NCBI GenBank assembly: GCA_964593925.1
Contig: CAZQKM010000044.1
Location: 1 to 11,745, forward strand
DNA from: Oleidesulfovibrio sp964593925
GTDB lineage: Bacteria; Desulfobacterota; Desulfovibrionia; Desulfovibrionales; Desulfovibrionaceae
Direction of reading: 5' to 3'
DNA: 11,745 nucleotides
The position numbers and the translations under genes were made by a program. This document shows, in pieces, positions 1-5,944 of this stretch (positions within the stretch are counted from its first letter, which is position 1; each line of letters opens with the position of its first letter). Under the pieces are notes generated by a model, which ran no database searches, was not told the DNA's origin, and saw only the letters and a list, made by a program, of their open reading frames with translations.

Positions 1-129
1 TCCCCTTTCCTTTCAAGGGGTAACTGGCAGATCAAGTCGAGAGTGCTTCAGATAAAGCGAAAGGACTCGCCTACAGGTAGCCAGAAATCAACGCAGCCGT
101 CGTGACGTCCATACAATCGTACAGGGCCA
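1..129 (+). other. Possible 3' end of an upstream gene
   Basis: Frame 1 is open from the window edge to a TGA at 103-105, about 34 codons rich in Lys, Arg and Ser. A strong hairpin begins 25 bases further on. That layout would fit the end of a plus-strand gene followed by its terminator. The peptide matches no family I recognise. The other two plus frames close at 21 and 54, so the open frame could be chance. Confidence 0.15.
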
Positions 130-166
130 AATCAGGACCGCCCCTTAAAGGGGCGGTCCTGATTTT
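130..166 (+). terminator. Strong hairpin terminator, possibly bidirectional
   Basis: A perfect 15-bp inverted repeat (arms 130-144 and 150-164) encloses the five-base loop TTAAA. The GC-rich core is GGACCGCCCC paired with GGGGCGGTCC. On the plus strand the arm runs into four T (163-166), which suits a rho-independent terminator for a gene to the left. On the minus strand the hairpin lies immediately after the TGA (166-168) of the broken gene at 166-631, but there is no T-run on that side. It may serve both strands. Confidence 0.7.
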
Positions 167-631
167 CATACAGATTCACGTACGCAATCTGCCCATAATA
201 CGCGCCAATACTCCCTGTCTTCAAGAGTAATAGCCCTTGGCAACCGTTGTTTTATCACCATTGGACGTCACATTGCATAAAGCATTCTCACTGATTGTGC
301 TCTCCAGCCTCCTGTGCCGTTTCTAACACTACCGTTTAAAATGGCAGAATCATAACCAGCAGAAAGGGGGCGCAACATTGCTTGTAGCGCGCAAAGGTAT
401 TGACCTGGTTGCAGGAAACGCATGGCAAAAAAATATCCACAGGCGCCCCCCGTGACCAAATACTTGTCTCATACCAGCTACCAGATGCGCTACATCGCTC
501 AAAAAAACAGGGCGCAAAGCGTGCTCCATAAAATCGACTTGAACGTCGAACTCCACACTCCCCCGGCTGAACTTTATGCGCGTATCCTCCAAGGTACTTT
601 CAATAACAACGTGCAGGTGTGTTGTGCCCAC
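166..631 (-). pseudogene. Broken minus-strand gene, possibly PilZ-domain protein
   Basis: Two minus-strand frames together read like one damaged protein. The first starts at a GTG (629-631) preceded by AAGGGAAG, and runs through a segment with TRIKFSRGSVEFDVQVDF and LSDVAHLVAGM. A frameshift near 465-480 is needed to continue into YLVTGGACGYFF and RFLQPGQYL. An in-frame TGA at 268-270 then interrupts it, after which the same frame continues with RAITLEDREYWRVLWADC to a TGA at 166-168. The arginine-rich start, the GGA segment and the 'L-PGQ-L' segment resemble the layout of PilZ cyclic-di-GMP-binding domains, but the canonical D/N-x-S-x-x-G motif is not intact, so the family call is tentative. 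A competing plus-strand frame (422-703) overlaps it. Confidence 0.4.
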
Positions 632-719
632 AGAACTTCCCTTTGCAAATATTGGTTTTCCGCAAAAGATAAAGCCCCAAAGACAGAAGCCTGCTTGCTC
701 TAAAAAAAGATATTACCAG

Positions 720-1226
720 TTACGCAGCAGGGAGGCTAAACACGCGAGTACTGAGCTCTTTGTCAAGCATTAACATCCCTTGCCCCTGGCCATTGACCAT
801 GCGTAACTTCGCAACCAGATCAGAAGCTGTGGCCTCTTCTTCCACCTGTTCGGTGATAAACCATTGTAAAAATATGACGCTGGCATGGTCACGCTCATCC
901 TGAGCTGCATCAGCCAGCGCATTAATCAGGCTGGTAACGTGCTGCTCATGCTCATGAACTTTTGTAAACACGTCCAGGGGACCATCCCATTCTGCAGGCG
1001 GCGCATCTATCTGCTGCATGATCGCCCTACCACCTCGTTCAATGATATGGTCGTATATCTTCATGGCATGGACCAGCTCTTCCTGCGCCTGTAAGCGCAT
1101 CCAGTGTGCAAATCCAGATAAGCCGACATCGTTACAATACGATGACATGGAAAGATACAAAGAGCTTGAATAAAGCTCCCACTTCACTTGATCATTCAAC
1201 ATACTCTCCATATTTTCACTTAACAT
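720..1226 (-). CDS. ftnA: Non-heme bacterial ferritin (FtnA-like)
   Basis: A 168-residue iron-storage protein, the usual length for bacterial ferritin. Such proteins assemble into a cytoplasmic 24-subunit shell that oxidises Fe(II) at a di-iron centre and stores it as a ferric mineral. Residues at the ferroxidase positions of E. coli FtnA are all present at the same numbers: Glu17, Glu50, His53, Glu94 and Gln127, plus Glu130. There is no heme-ligand methionine arrangement as in bacterioferritin. The ATG at 1224-1226 is preceded by GAGGAGA (1234-1240), a good ribosome-binding site, which fixes the start. The gene stands alone: the next gene upstream is on the other strand. I saw no convincing Fur or PerR box and no clear terminator beyond the stop. 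Family assignment is firm; the gene symbol rests on family resemblance only. Confidence 0.93.
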   Translation of the reverse strand: MLSENMESMLNDQVKWELYSSSLYLSMSSYCNDVGLSGFAHWMRLQAQEELVHAMKIYDHIIERGGRAIMQQIDAPPAEWDGPLDVFTKVHEHEQHVTSLINALADAAQDERDHASVIFLQWFITEQVEEEATASDLVAKLRMVNGQGQGMLMLDKELSTRVFSLPAA

Positions 1227-1406
1227 CGCTTACTCTCCTCACCTGGGTTATATTTTTGGTTTACAATTGGTATCACAGGTCAAAAGTTATCTAACCATTT
1301 GGACAACCATCATAAAAATATCATTTATTTTGTTGCCTCTGGTTGCTCCGTAGGCTATGGAGACAACGCCTAAAACAAGTCCCCAACACCATCAGGAGGA
1401 TACATT

Positions 1407-1616
1407 ATGTGGCAATTTTCCCGCTCTCCCCGGCATACCGAGACTACCATCAAATGCCACGAGTGCTCGGGTATATTACATGCCGAACGCAGCTGTCATG
1501 AAGTATATCTGCGTTGCACAAAATGCAATGCCGTTCGCCCTGTGCAAGAATATATCCGTGATATGGATGATGCACTGGAGCAGTTCATGGAAAACGTCTT
1601 TTGTGACCGAGTATAG
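1407..1616 (+). CDS. Small dual CxxC (zinc-ribbon-like) protein
   Basis: A 69-residue protein with two CxxC knuckles, CHEC at residues 17-20 and CTKC at 37-40, spaced as in a zinc ribbon. A further Cys30 lies between them and a Cys66 near the end, and the C-terminal half is acidic and helical. The start is well supported: AGGAGGA (1394-1400) sits six bases before the ATG. It matches the pattern of the small 'dual CxxC motif' proteins annotated in Desulfovibrio relatives, some of which are selenoproteins; here all four motif positions are ordinary Cys codons. Function is unknown; metal binding is inferred from the motif. It converges on the PAPS-reductase-like gene with a 53-bp gap. Confidence 0.8.
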   Translation: MWQFSRSPRHTETTIKCHECSGILHAERSCHEVYLRCTKCNAVRPVQEYIRDMDDALEQFMENVFCDRV

Positions 1617-1669
1617 AGCTTGGTACCAAAATTTTTTGTCGTTAGCTGATATATAACGTCAAGCAATTG

Positions 1670-2410
1670 TCAAAAATACCCAAGACTGCGCAATGATTGC
1701 ATATTTTTCTCTTTACGCGCATCACGCCCCGCTCGTTCTGCCCCTTCTGCCCCGTGCTCCGGAATACGTGTGCACGGACGGCACCCCAGGGACCTGTATC
1801 CCTCGTCATATAATGAACAATAGGGAATTTGTTGCGCAAAAGTATACGCCCATATGTCCATTTCAGTAAACTCAAGCACAGGGTGTATGCGCTTATGCTC
1901 CGGCTCTGCCACTTCTTCTACTTGCCGGGTCTCTGCCCGCAGGGGATGTTCATCCTTGCGAATGCCGGTGATAAGGGTAGTGATACCCAAATCTTTTAGA
2001 GCCGCTTGCAGCGGACGCACCTTCAAGTCCGTACAGCATTGCATACTATCCTGGGCCACCGGGTAGCCGACAAGAGAAATGATCGGCCTGACCACATGTA
2101 ACTGAATCCCCCATTGTACTGCTAACATATCTCTAAACTTGATAATCTGAGGGAATTTATACCCAGTATCAATACTGAGCACCCGAACAGACCCTGCTCT
2201 ACCACGCTGTTTCAGCACTGTTCTCCACAGGTCCAGAGCCACTGTGGAATCTTTGCCCCCGGTCCAAGCCACGGCCACGGATTCCGGTGAACAGGGTGCT
2301 GTCAGTATCCCATCCAGCAAACCAAGGGCACTGCCCGTTTTGTCCGACAACATTCTCTTTAGCCCCTGCTTCGCAAACTTCCGCCCCCAAGACACAGACA
2401 TGCTTTCCAA
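1670..2410 (-). CDS. PAPS-reductase-family protein with 4Fe-4S cysteines, no ECGLH tail
   Basis: A 246-residue member of the adenine-nucleotide alpha-hydrolase / PAPS reductase superfamily. The PP-loop reads WTGGKDST (residues 49-56), followed by SIDTGYKFP (79-87), a Cys pair at 115-116, GIRKDEHP (139-146), TEMDIWAY (162-169) and YRSLGCRPC ending at Cys203. The CC-X83-CxxC arrangement (115-116, 200, 203) is what assimilatory APS reductases use to hold a 4Fe-4S cluster. The C-terminal catalytic motif ECGLH of true reductases is missing: the protein ends in a short basic stretch and GYF. Nucleotide binding is therefore likely, but reductase activity is doubtful. The start is uncertain. The frame is closed upstream by a TAA, leaving a TTG at 2408-2410 or an ATG at 2399-2401, and the best Shine-Dalgarno (GGAGG, about 2425-2429) fits neither spacing well. 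Confidence 0.85.
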   Translation of the reverse strand: MESMSVSWGRKFAKQGLKRMLSDKTGSALGLLDGILTAPCSPESVAVAWTGGKDSTVALDLWRTVLKQRGRAGSVRVLSIDTGYKFPQIIKFRDMLAVQWGIQLHVVRPIISLVGYPVAQDSMQCCTDLKVRPLQAALKDLGITTLITGIRKDEHPLRAETRQVEEVAEPEHKRIHPVLEFTEMDIWAYTFAQQIPYCSLYDEGYRSLGCRPCTRIPEHGAEGAERAGRDARKEKNMQSLRSLGYF

Positions 2411-2458
2411 ATCATTTTACATCGCCTCCAGTCAATATAGTTTGCAGACCAATACGGC

Positions 2459-2575
2459 CTACGTCAACATGCCTCCTCCGGCTGAGGTAACACAGCCCCC
2501 CTCAGATAGCACACTCCGCATTCTCTCGCTGGTGCCTCGCATATCTACCACCACAACGACCGGGACACATGGCAT
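2459..2575 (-). CDS. Possible 38-residue small protein or gene remnant
   Basis: A short minus-strand frame from ATG (2573-2575) to TAG (2459-2461), 48 bases upstream of the PAPS-reductase-like start. It opens with a hydrophobic MPCVPVVVVVDMRG segment and continues with mixed polar residues and a glycine-rich end. The codons mostly end in G or C, which is coding-like, but there is no clear Shine-Dalgarno and I recognise no family. It could be a leader peptide, a decayed gene start or chance. Confidence 0.2.
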   Translation of the reverse strand: MPCVPVVVVVDMRGTSERMRSVLSEGGCVTSAGGGMLT

Positions 2576-2659
2576 TTTTTATATGTCATATCTACCATAT
2601 GTCTACCTGTATGGGCTATAAAATACGTACTAAAAAACAGCCAGACGTATAAAATTTAC

Positions 2660-2688
2660 TTGACCTTCAGCAAGAGGAAACATATAAG
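2660..2688 (+). promoter_or_regulatory. Predicted sigma-70 promoter for the tRNA-Arg pair
   Basis: TTGACC (2660-2665) and TATAAG (2683-2688) are separated by 17 bases, close to the sigma-70 consensus in sequence and spacing. Transcription would start near 2695, giving a leader of about 50 bases before the first tRNA. A second, weaker extended -10-like element (TGGTACAAT, 2731-2739) lies just before the tRNA. Confidence 0.5.
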
Positions 2689-2746
2689 GCATTTTCACGT
2701 TGTAAAAAGTGTATTCCTACAGGAATGCCTTGGTACAATGTAATGC

Positions 2747-2823
2747 GCGCCCGTAGCTCAGCTGGATAGAGCACATGGCTACGAACCATGCGGTCGGAGG
2801 TTCGAATCCTTTCGGGCGCGCCA
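2747..2823 (+). tRNA. tRNA-Arg (ACG), copy 1
   Basis: A 77-base gene with a 7-bp acceptor stem GCGCCCG/CGGGCGC, an encoded CCA end (2821-2823), the conserved TAGCTCAG D-arm, and an anticodon stem CATGG/CCATG around the loop CTACGAA. The anticodon ACG (2781-2783) reads arginine CGN codons, normally after A34 is deaminated to inosine. The T-stem GGAGG/CCTTT contains two G-T wobble pairs, shared with copy 2. It is very similar in layout to E. coli tRNA-Arg(ACG). Confidence 0.96.
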
Positions 2824-2841
2824 TATTTTATTCGACTTACT

Positions 2842-2918
2842 GCGCCCGTAGCTCAGCTGGATAGAGCACATGGCTACGAACCATGCGGTCGGAGGTTCAA
2901 ATCCTTTCGGGCGCGCCA
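2842..2918 (+). tRNA. tRNA-Arg (ACG), copy 2
   Basis: A second 77-base tRNA-Arg with anticodon ACG, 18 bases after copy 1. It differs by a single base in the T-loop (TTCAAAT instead of TTCGAAT, at 2899), a position where either purine is normal, so both should be functional. CCA is encoded at 2916-2918. A terminator follows at once, so the two are probably one transcript. Confidence 0.96.
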
Positions 2919-2925
2919 AGCAACA

Positions 2926-2953
2926 CCCCCGGGTTTATCCCGGGGTTTTTTTA
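2926..2953 (+). terminator. Rho-independent terminator of the tRNA operon
   Basis: A 7-bp stem CCCCGGG (2927-2933) / CCCGGGG (2939-2945) with the loop TTTAT is followed by seven T (2946-2952). It begins 8 bases after the CCA of the second tRNA. Confidence 0.9.
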
Positions 2954-3324
2954 TAGCCTGCTACCAACCTTTCAACAAAAAATATGAGTGACCCGAAATT
3001 CAGAGAAAGGCTGTCATATTTTTATGGGTTATGTATAGCGACACATAGGCATGCCGTAACCTGGAAGCAGGATCTACCGGAACGTAACAGAATAGAATGA
3101 GATGGAAGCCCGCACCGGCCAAAGGGGAACCCGCGAGCGCCTTCGCATCGGAGCAAGTGAAACCGCAAACAGAGACGATACGTAAAACCCGGACTGCCGC
3201 GAGCCTGCGCGGCACTCACTTCCAACTTTGAAGGCGCTAGACTTGCCTCACTCAAGAAGCAAGCCCGTGCCCTTTATTTATGCCTGTTTTGCCCGCTACG
3301 TGGCGAGCCGCCTACCTTATCTAT
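2954..3324. other. Unassigned stretch downstream of the tRNAs
   Basis: No gene can be assigned here. The section from about 3097 to 3231 has a plus-strand frame of 44 codons (from ATG 3097, stop TGA 3229-3231) rich in Ala, Pro, Lys and Gln, with G/C-ending codons (KPAPAKGEPASAFASEQ) but no ribosome-binding site. It could be the remnant of a protein linker region. The minus-strand frames over the same bases look like shadows of it. The composition is richer in GC than the flanks, which may mark a foreign or recombined segment that also supplied the tail of the neighbouring amidohydrolase. Confidence 0.3.
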
Positions 3325-4488
3325 TCAGTGCCATGGGCCTTCAGCGCCACTCATGGCCTTGTACGCCTCTTCCTTGGAGCGATCCCGCTCTATATTGGCT
3401 GCAAGTAGCGCCTTCTTGATCCGCTCAAGTTCCGCCTCCAGGGGCTTGACCTGCGGCTCGCTTCTAGCCCTAGGGCGCCGGATCATGTCCCACTTTTCTT
3501 CCACAACCAGTTGCCAGATGGGCAAGGGGTTTACCTTCAGCCGTTTCCGCCCCGCCCTACTCTTTAGCAAGGCAAAAAAATCATCCTTGTCTAATTCATA
3601 AGACCAGGCAGGCATTAGTGCGATGGCGGAAGTATGATTACAGTTGACCGGCATCATATCCATGGCTACATCCAGCCCCTCTTCCCGTGCCCAGTCGATC
3701 ATTTTAAGCGTGTTTCGCATGGTATGTACCGGGCGGCCGTACTTGGAATTGATATGAGAAATCTGAAGCCGTGCGCCGGACTGGCGGGCCGCATCAAGAG
3801 CTTCACCAAAACCGACCAAATAGCGTACGTCTCGATTACGGGAATGAGTCGCATACAATCCGTCTGCCATTGTTACCACCTTGGCAATGGCAACAACCTC
3901 ATCATGGCTAGCCATCTTGCCTGGATGGTATTCAAGACCGGTGGTAACCCCGAACGCCCCGTCCTGTAGAGACTCCTCCAACAATCTGACCATATGGGAT
4001 ACTTCATCATCTGTTGCAGGGCGGGGAGCAGCCTTGCCCATGGCAATCTCACGCAGTGCCCCATGCCCAACCATACCCACAATATTTGTGGCATTATGCA
4101 CCAGGTCTAACGCCTCAAGAAACTGTCCATATCCTTCCCAAGTTCCCATATCCGGAAATCCCAGCCTGAAAAATATCCCCTTGCGGGTAGACTCGGCACA
4201 CGGTGCCAGGCTGATACCACACTGCCCGATCACCTCGGTGGTAACCCCTTGCCTAATCTGGCTTTCGGCCCTGGGATCATGCAAAGGAGCAACATCCGAG
4301 TGGGTGTGAATATCAACAAAACCGGGGGACACAATACGGCCACACGCCTTGATAACCTTCCCGGCCTCTGCACCGGCAAGATCTCCCACAGCAGCTATTC
4401 GACCATTTTTAACACCTAAATTAGCGGTAAATGCCGGATGACCAGACCCGTCAACAATCCTTCCTTGTTTTATTACTAGATCAAACAT
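3325..4488 (-). CDS. D-aminoacylase-family amidohydrolase, C-terminally truncated
   Basis: 387 residues; family members that hydrolyse N-acyl-D-amino acids usually run to about 480-530. The N-terminal beta part (VDGSGHPAF), the metal-binding HTH (His61, His63) in VDIHTHSD, the GQCG cysteine (Cys90), THSRN (His215) and LQISH (His245) are all present, so the metal site is largely intact. From about residue 337 (EEKWDMIR) the family sequence stops and an unrelated, charged, probably helical tail of about 50 residues follows (EAELERIKKALLAANIERD). The C-terminal third, including the catalytic Asp of the S-D-G motif, is missing, so the product is probably inactive. Start: AAAGGAA lies eight bases before the ATG. 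The gene is probably monocistronic. A 16-bp AT palindrome (4554-4569) lies in its promoter area. The family is clear; the tail's origin is not. Confidence 0.85.
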   Translation of the reverse strand: MFDLVIKQGRIVDGSGHPAFTANLGVKNGRIAAVGDLAGAEAGKVIKACGRIVSPGFVDIHTHSDVAPLHDPRAESQIRQGVTTEVIGQCGISLAPCAESTRKGIFFRLGFPDMGTWEGYGQFLEALDLVHNATNIVGMVGHGALREIAMGKAAPRPATDDEVSHMVRLLEESLQDGAFGVTTGLEYHPGKMASHDEVVAIAKVVTMADGLYATHSRNRDVRYLVGFGEALDAARQSGARLQISHINSKYGRPVHTMRNTLKMIDWAREEGLDVAMDMMPVNCNHTSAIALMPAWSYELDKDDFFALLKSRAGRKRLKVNPLPIWQLVVEEKWDMIRRPRARSEPQVKPLEAELERIKKALLAANIERDRSKEEAYKAMSGAEGPWH

Positions 4489-4553
4489 GGCATAATTCCT
4501 TTAAAAGTTAGCAATACCAGGCAACTACAAGATGCACCAGCCATTATCATGTA

Positions 4554-4569
4554 ATATTTTATAAAATAT
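4554..4569. promoter_or_regulatory. 16-bp AT palindrome upstream of the amidohydrolase gene
   Basis: ATATTTTATAAAATAT is a perfect palindrome about 65-80 bases before the amidohydrolase start on the minus strand. It could be an operator, but such AT-only symmetry can arise by chance in promoter DNA. Confidence 0.25.
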
Positions 4570-4695
4570 AATCAAAAATAACTCATTTTGTGGTGTCACC
4601 TTTGCTGAGTGCATAATTTTTTTTCTGCCCAGGTACTGACCAACTGCATTCCCTGCATCTCAGATGTGTAATGCATAAAGGCTATACTTATATAA

Positions 4696-5046
4696 AATCG
4701 CTATCTTGACTTGGCCGACAATCCCACTGTCATACATGCCTGGAGCAATCGAGCCGTGCCAACGCCCGTCAAAAATAGTTCCCGCTGAGAATTTTTTACG
4801 GATGAACATACAAGTGTATGGGGTAATATGCTGCCCATCAGCGATATACCTGATGAAGAAATAGGCGTACTGTGTGGAAGCCTTGTAAAATATTTGCCAG
4901 ACAGTATACCCTCGTAATCACCCAGGGTATGCTTTTGTGGCAGTCTTCGCTTAACTAAAGACAAAAAGAGAACATACGTGGCAACACCAATACACACCAG
5001 ACGGCACAACATTCAGCCCTGGCTACGGCGGATATCGCAAAACTAA
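4696..5046 (+). pseudogene. Decayed coding remnant with in-frame stops
   Basis: One plus-strand frame reads as protein-like blocks separated by TGA (4786-4788) and TAA (4915-4917), ending at TAA (5044-5046). The blocks contain DNPTVIHAWSNRAVPTPVK, then MLPISDIPDEEIGVLCGSL, then RTYVATPIHTRRHNIQPWL. The residue mix of the middle block looks more natural than the opposite-strand frame of 103 codons (4701-5012). I recognise no family; it may be the remains of a small gene. Confidence 0.25.
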
Positions 5047-5455
5047 AAGCGATATACCCCTTTGGTATAATGCGTGAAATATAGAAAAAACTCTGAAGAC
5101 ATTGGCAAAGGAGTCTGGCCATGCATGCCCGGTGATACGCGCAATCCACAACAAAGCGCATTCTCATGTAGTAAAAAAGCATGGAGAAGGTCAAAATATA
5201 GCCCAGCCCGCACAAAAGAAGACTAAATTACAAAAGACATGTGGCCCTGAATGCGCATGGTATGCCAGTCTGAATATCTGCCACAGCAGATGCCGTTACA
5301 AATTGTTCGTAAGCTTCCAGGATTGCCAAAGGATGGGTGCTGAACATTGCCGGCAGACAGGGGTACAATGTCGATACCTCTACCAATCATCACTTTGAGA
5401 AGTACGAATTAAGCCCGTTCTCTCGCTACAAGGGACGCAACACACCGCGAGAGTG

Positions 5456-5695
5456 CTACGAATAGCTATATCGCCTACCATCTGCCCAAAAAGAATTTCT
5501 CGGATTGAAGCGGTGGCGGCCCCTTGCCACACGATACAGCTTCATTCCTAGCAGCCTTTCATACCAGGTGCACCGCCATTGATGGTACATCCCAATATGT
5601 AAATAATATAAAGAAGTTTGCAACTTACGTACAAACCAGCATAACTTACTGATGCCAAACCCATCCTGTTTTTTCCAGCGTAACAAAACCCTGCT
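5456..5695 (-). pseudogene. Possible C-terminal remnant of an unidentified protein
   Basis: A minus-strand frame open from 5695 (upstream TGA at 5696-5698) to 5456, with no ATG and no ribosome-binding site at its head. It is rich in Trp, Tyr, Arg and Leu, with WYERLLGMKLYRVARGRH followed by FNPRNSFWADGRR near the end. This aromatic and basic texture is typical of real protein rather than random translation and could be the end of a glycosyltransferase-like protein, but that is a guess. The adjoining frame upstream also reads smoothly (GIVKQGFVTLEKTGW), suggesting a frameshift. Confidence 0.25.
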
Positions 5696-5802
5696 TCACA
5701 ATACCCCATGTTATAATAAACGCTCTAACTCAGGCCAAAGGCTATCCTTCCTCTGTGTATATCATTCTTTTACAAAAAAAACATATTAGTCTAAATGGTT
5801 GC

Positions 5803-5828
5803 CTGCAAAACACTTTAATACTTTGCAG
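5803..5828. promoter_or_regulatory. Spaced dyad upstream of the adhesin gene
   Basis: CTGCAAA (5803-5809) and TTTGCAG (5822-5828) form a 7-bp inverted repeat with a 12-base spacer, about 120-140 bases before the adhesin ATG. The two half-sites lie on the same face of the helix, as expected for a dimeric regulator. The regulator is unknown. Confidence 0.35.
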
Positions 5829-5846
5829 TCCTGCTAAAAATGTCAG

Positions 5847-5866
5847 TTTTTTTACGCGTAAAAAAA
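5847..5866. promoter_or_regulatory. 20-bp perfect palindrome T7-ACGCGT-A7
   Basis: A perfect palindrome of seven T, ACGCGT and seven A, centred about 90 bases before the adhesin ATG and 18 bases after the spaced dyad. It could be an operator or a weak attenuator-like hairpin; the trailing run is A rather than T on both strands, so it is not a normal terminator. Confidence 0.4.
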
Positions 5867-5929
5867 TAACTCTTGCCATTGCCTTCCATAGTAGTTAATA
5901 GTTAAATGAAATAAATTTTTGTAGCATAT

Positions 5930-5938
5930 GGGGGGGGG
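5930..5938 (+). promoter_or_regulatory. Nine-G tract at the Shine-Dalgarno position of the adhesin gene
   Basis: Nine consecutive G (5930-5938) followed by ATATTT lead to the ATG at 5945. The run occupies the exact position of the ribosome-binding site, six bases before the start, and no other Shine-Dalgarno is present. Homopolymeric G runs are prone to slipped-strand change. Gain or loss of G would alter the spacing and strength of ribosome binding. An upstream ATG (5928-5930) overlaps the run and would be in frame with the adhesin if one G were added. Confidence 0.7.
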
Positions 5939-5944
5939 ATATTT

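Larger units (their letters stand above)
2411..2746. other. Intergenic region between PAPS-reductase-like gene and tRNAs
   Basis: This 336-base stretch holds the leader of the minus-strand PAPS-reductase-like gene and the tRNA promoter at 2660-2688. On the minus strand a short frame (2459-2575, 38 codons from ATG) reads smoothly as MPCVPVVVVVDMRGTSERM and onward, with no recognisable ribosome-binding site. Just upstream of the reductase-like start, minus-strand GGAGG is followed by ATG-TAA, a start-stop minigene. No riboswitch class was recognised. Confidence 0.4.
4489..5944. other. 1.45-kb gene-poor region with decayed coding remnants
   Basis: No intact gene is convincing in this region. 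It holds the amidohydrolase promoter area, a plus-strand remnant (4696-5046), a Cys-rich plus-strand frame of 98 codons from a TTG (5102-5398, family unknown, probably chance or decay), a minus-strand remnant (5456-5695) and the adhesin control region (5803-5944). Stretches near 4550-4600 and 5760-5930 are AT-rich, as in promoter DNA. Confidence 0.5.

Noticed and set aside
422..703. Plus-strand frame of 93 codons with an AGGA upstream of its ATG
   Set aside because: Codon use is coding-like, but the C-terminal third looks unnatural and the minus-strand reading over the same bases is more protein-like and ends at a terminator. Kept only as the competing reading of the broken gene.
1620..1642. 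TTGGTACCAA followed by a T-run as a terminator for the dual CxxC gene
   Set aside because: The palindrome is only 10 bp with no room for a loop; too weak to call.
4701..5012. Minus-strand frame of 103 codons with a hydrophobic start
   Set aside because: Only a weak AGGG precedes it and the residue mix looks like a shadow; the opposite strand reads more like decayed protein.
5873..5901. TTGCCA-N17-TAATAG as the adhesin promoter
   Set aside because: The -35 is acceptable but the -10 matches only about half of the consensus; not strong enough to list.
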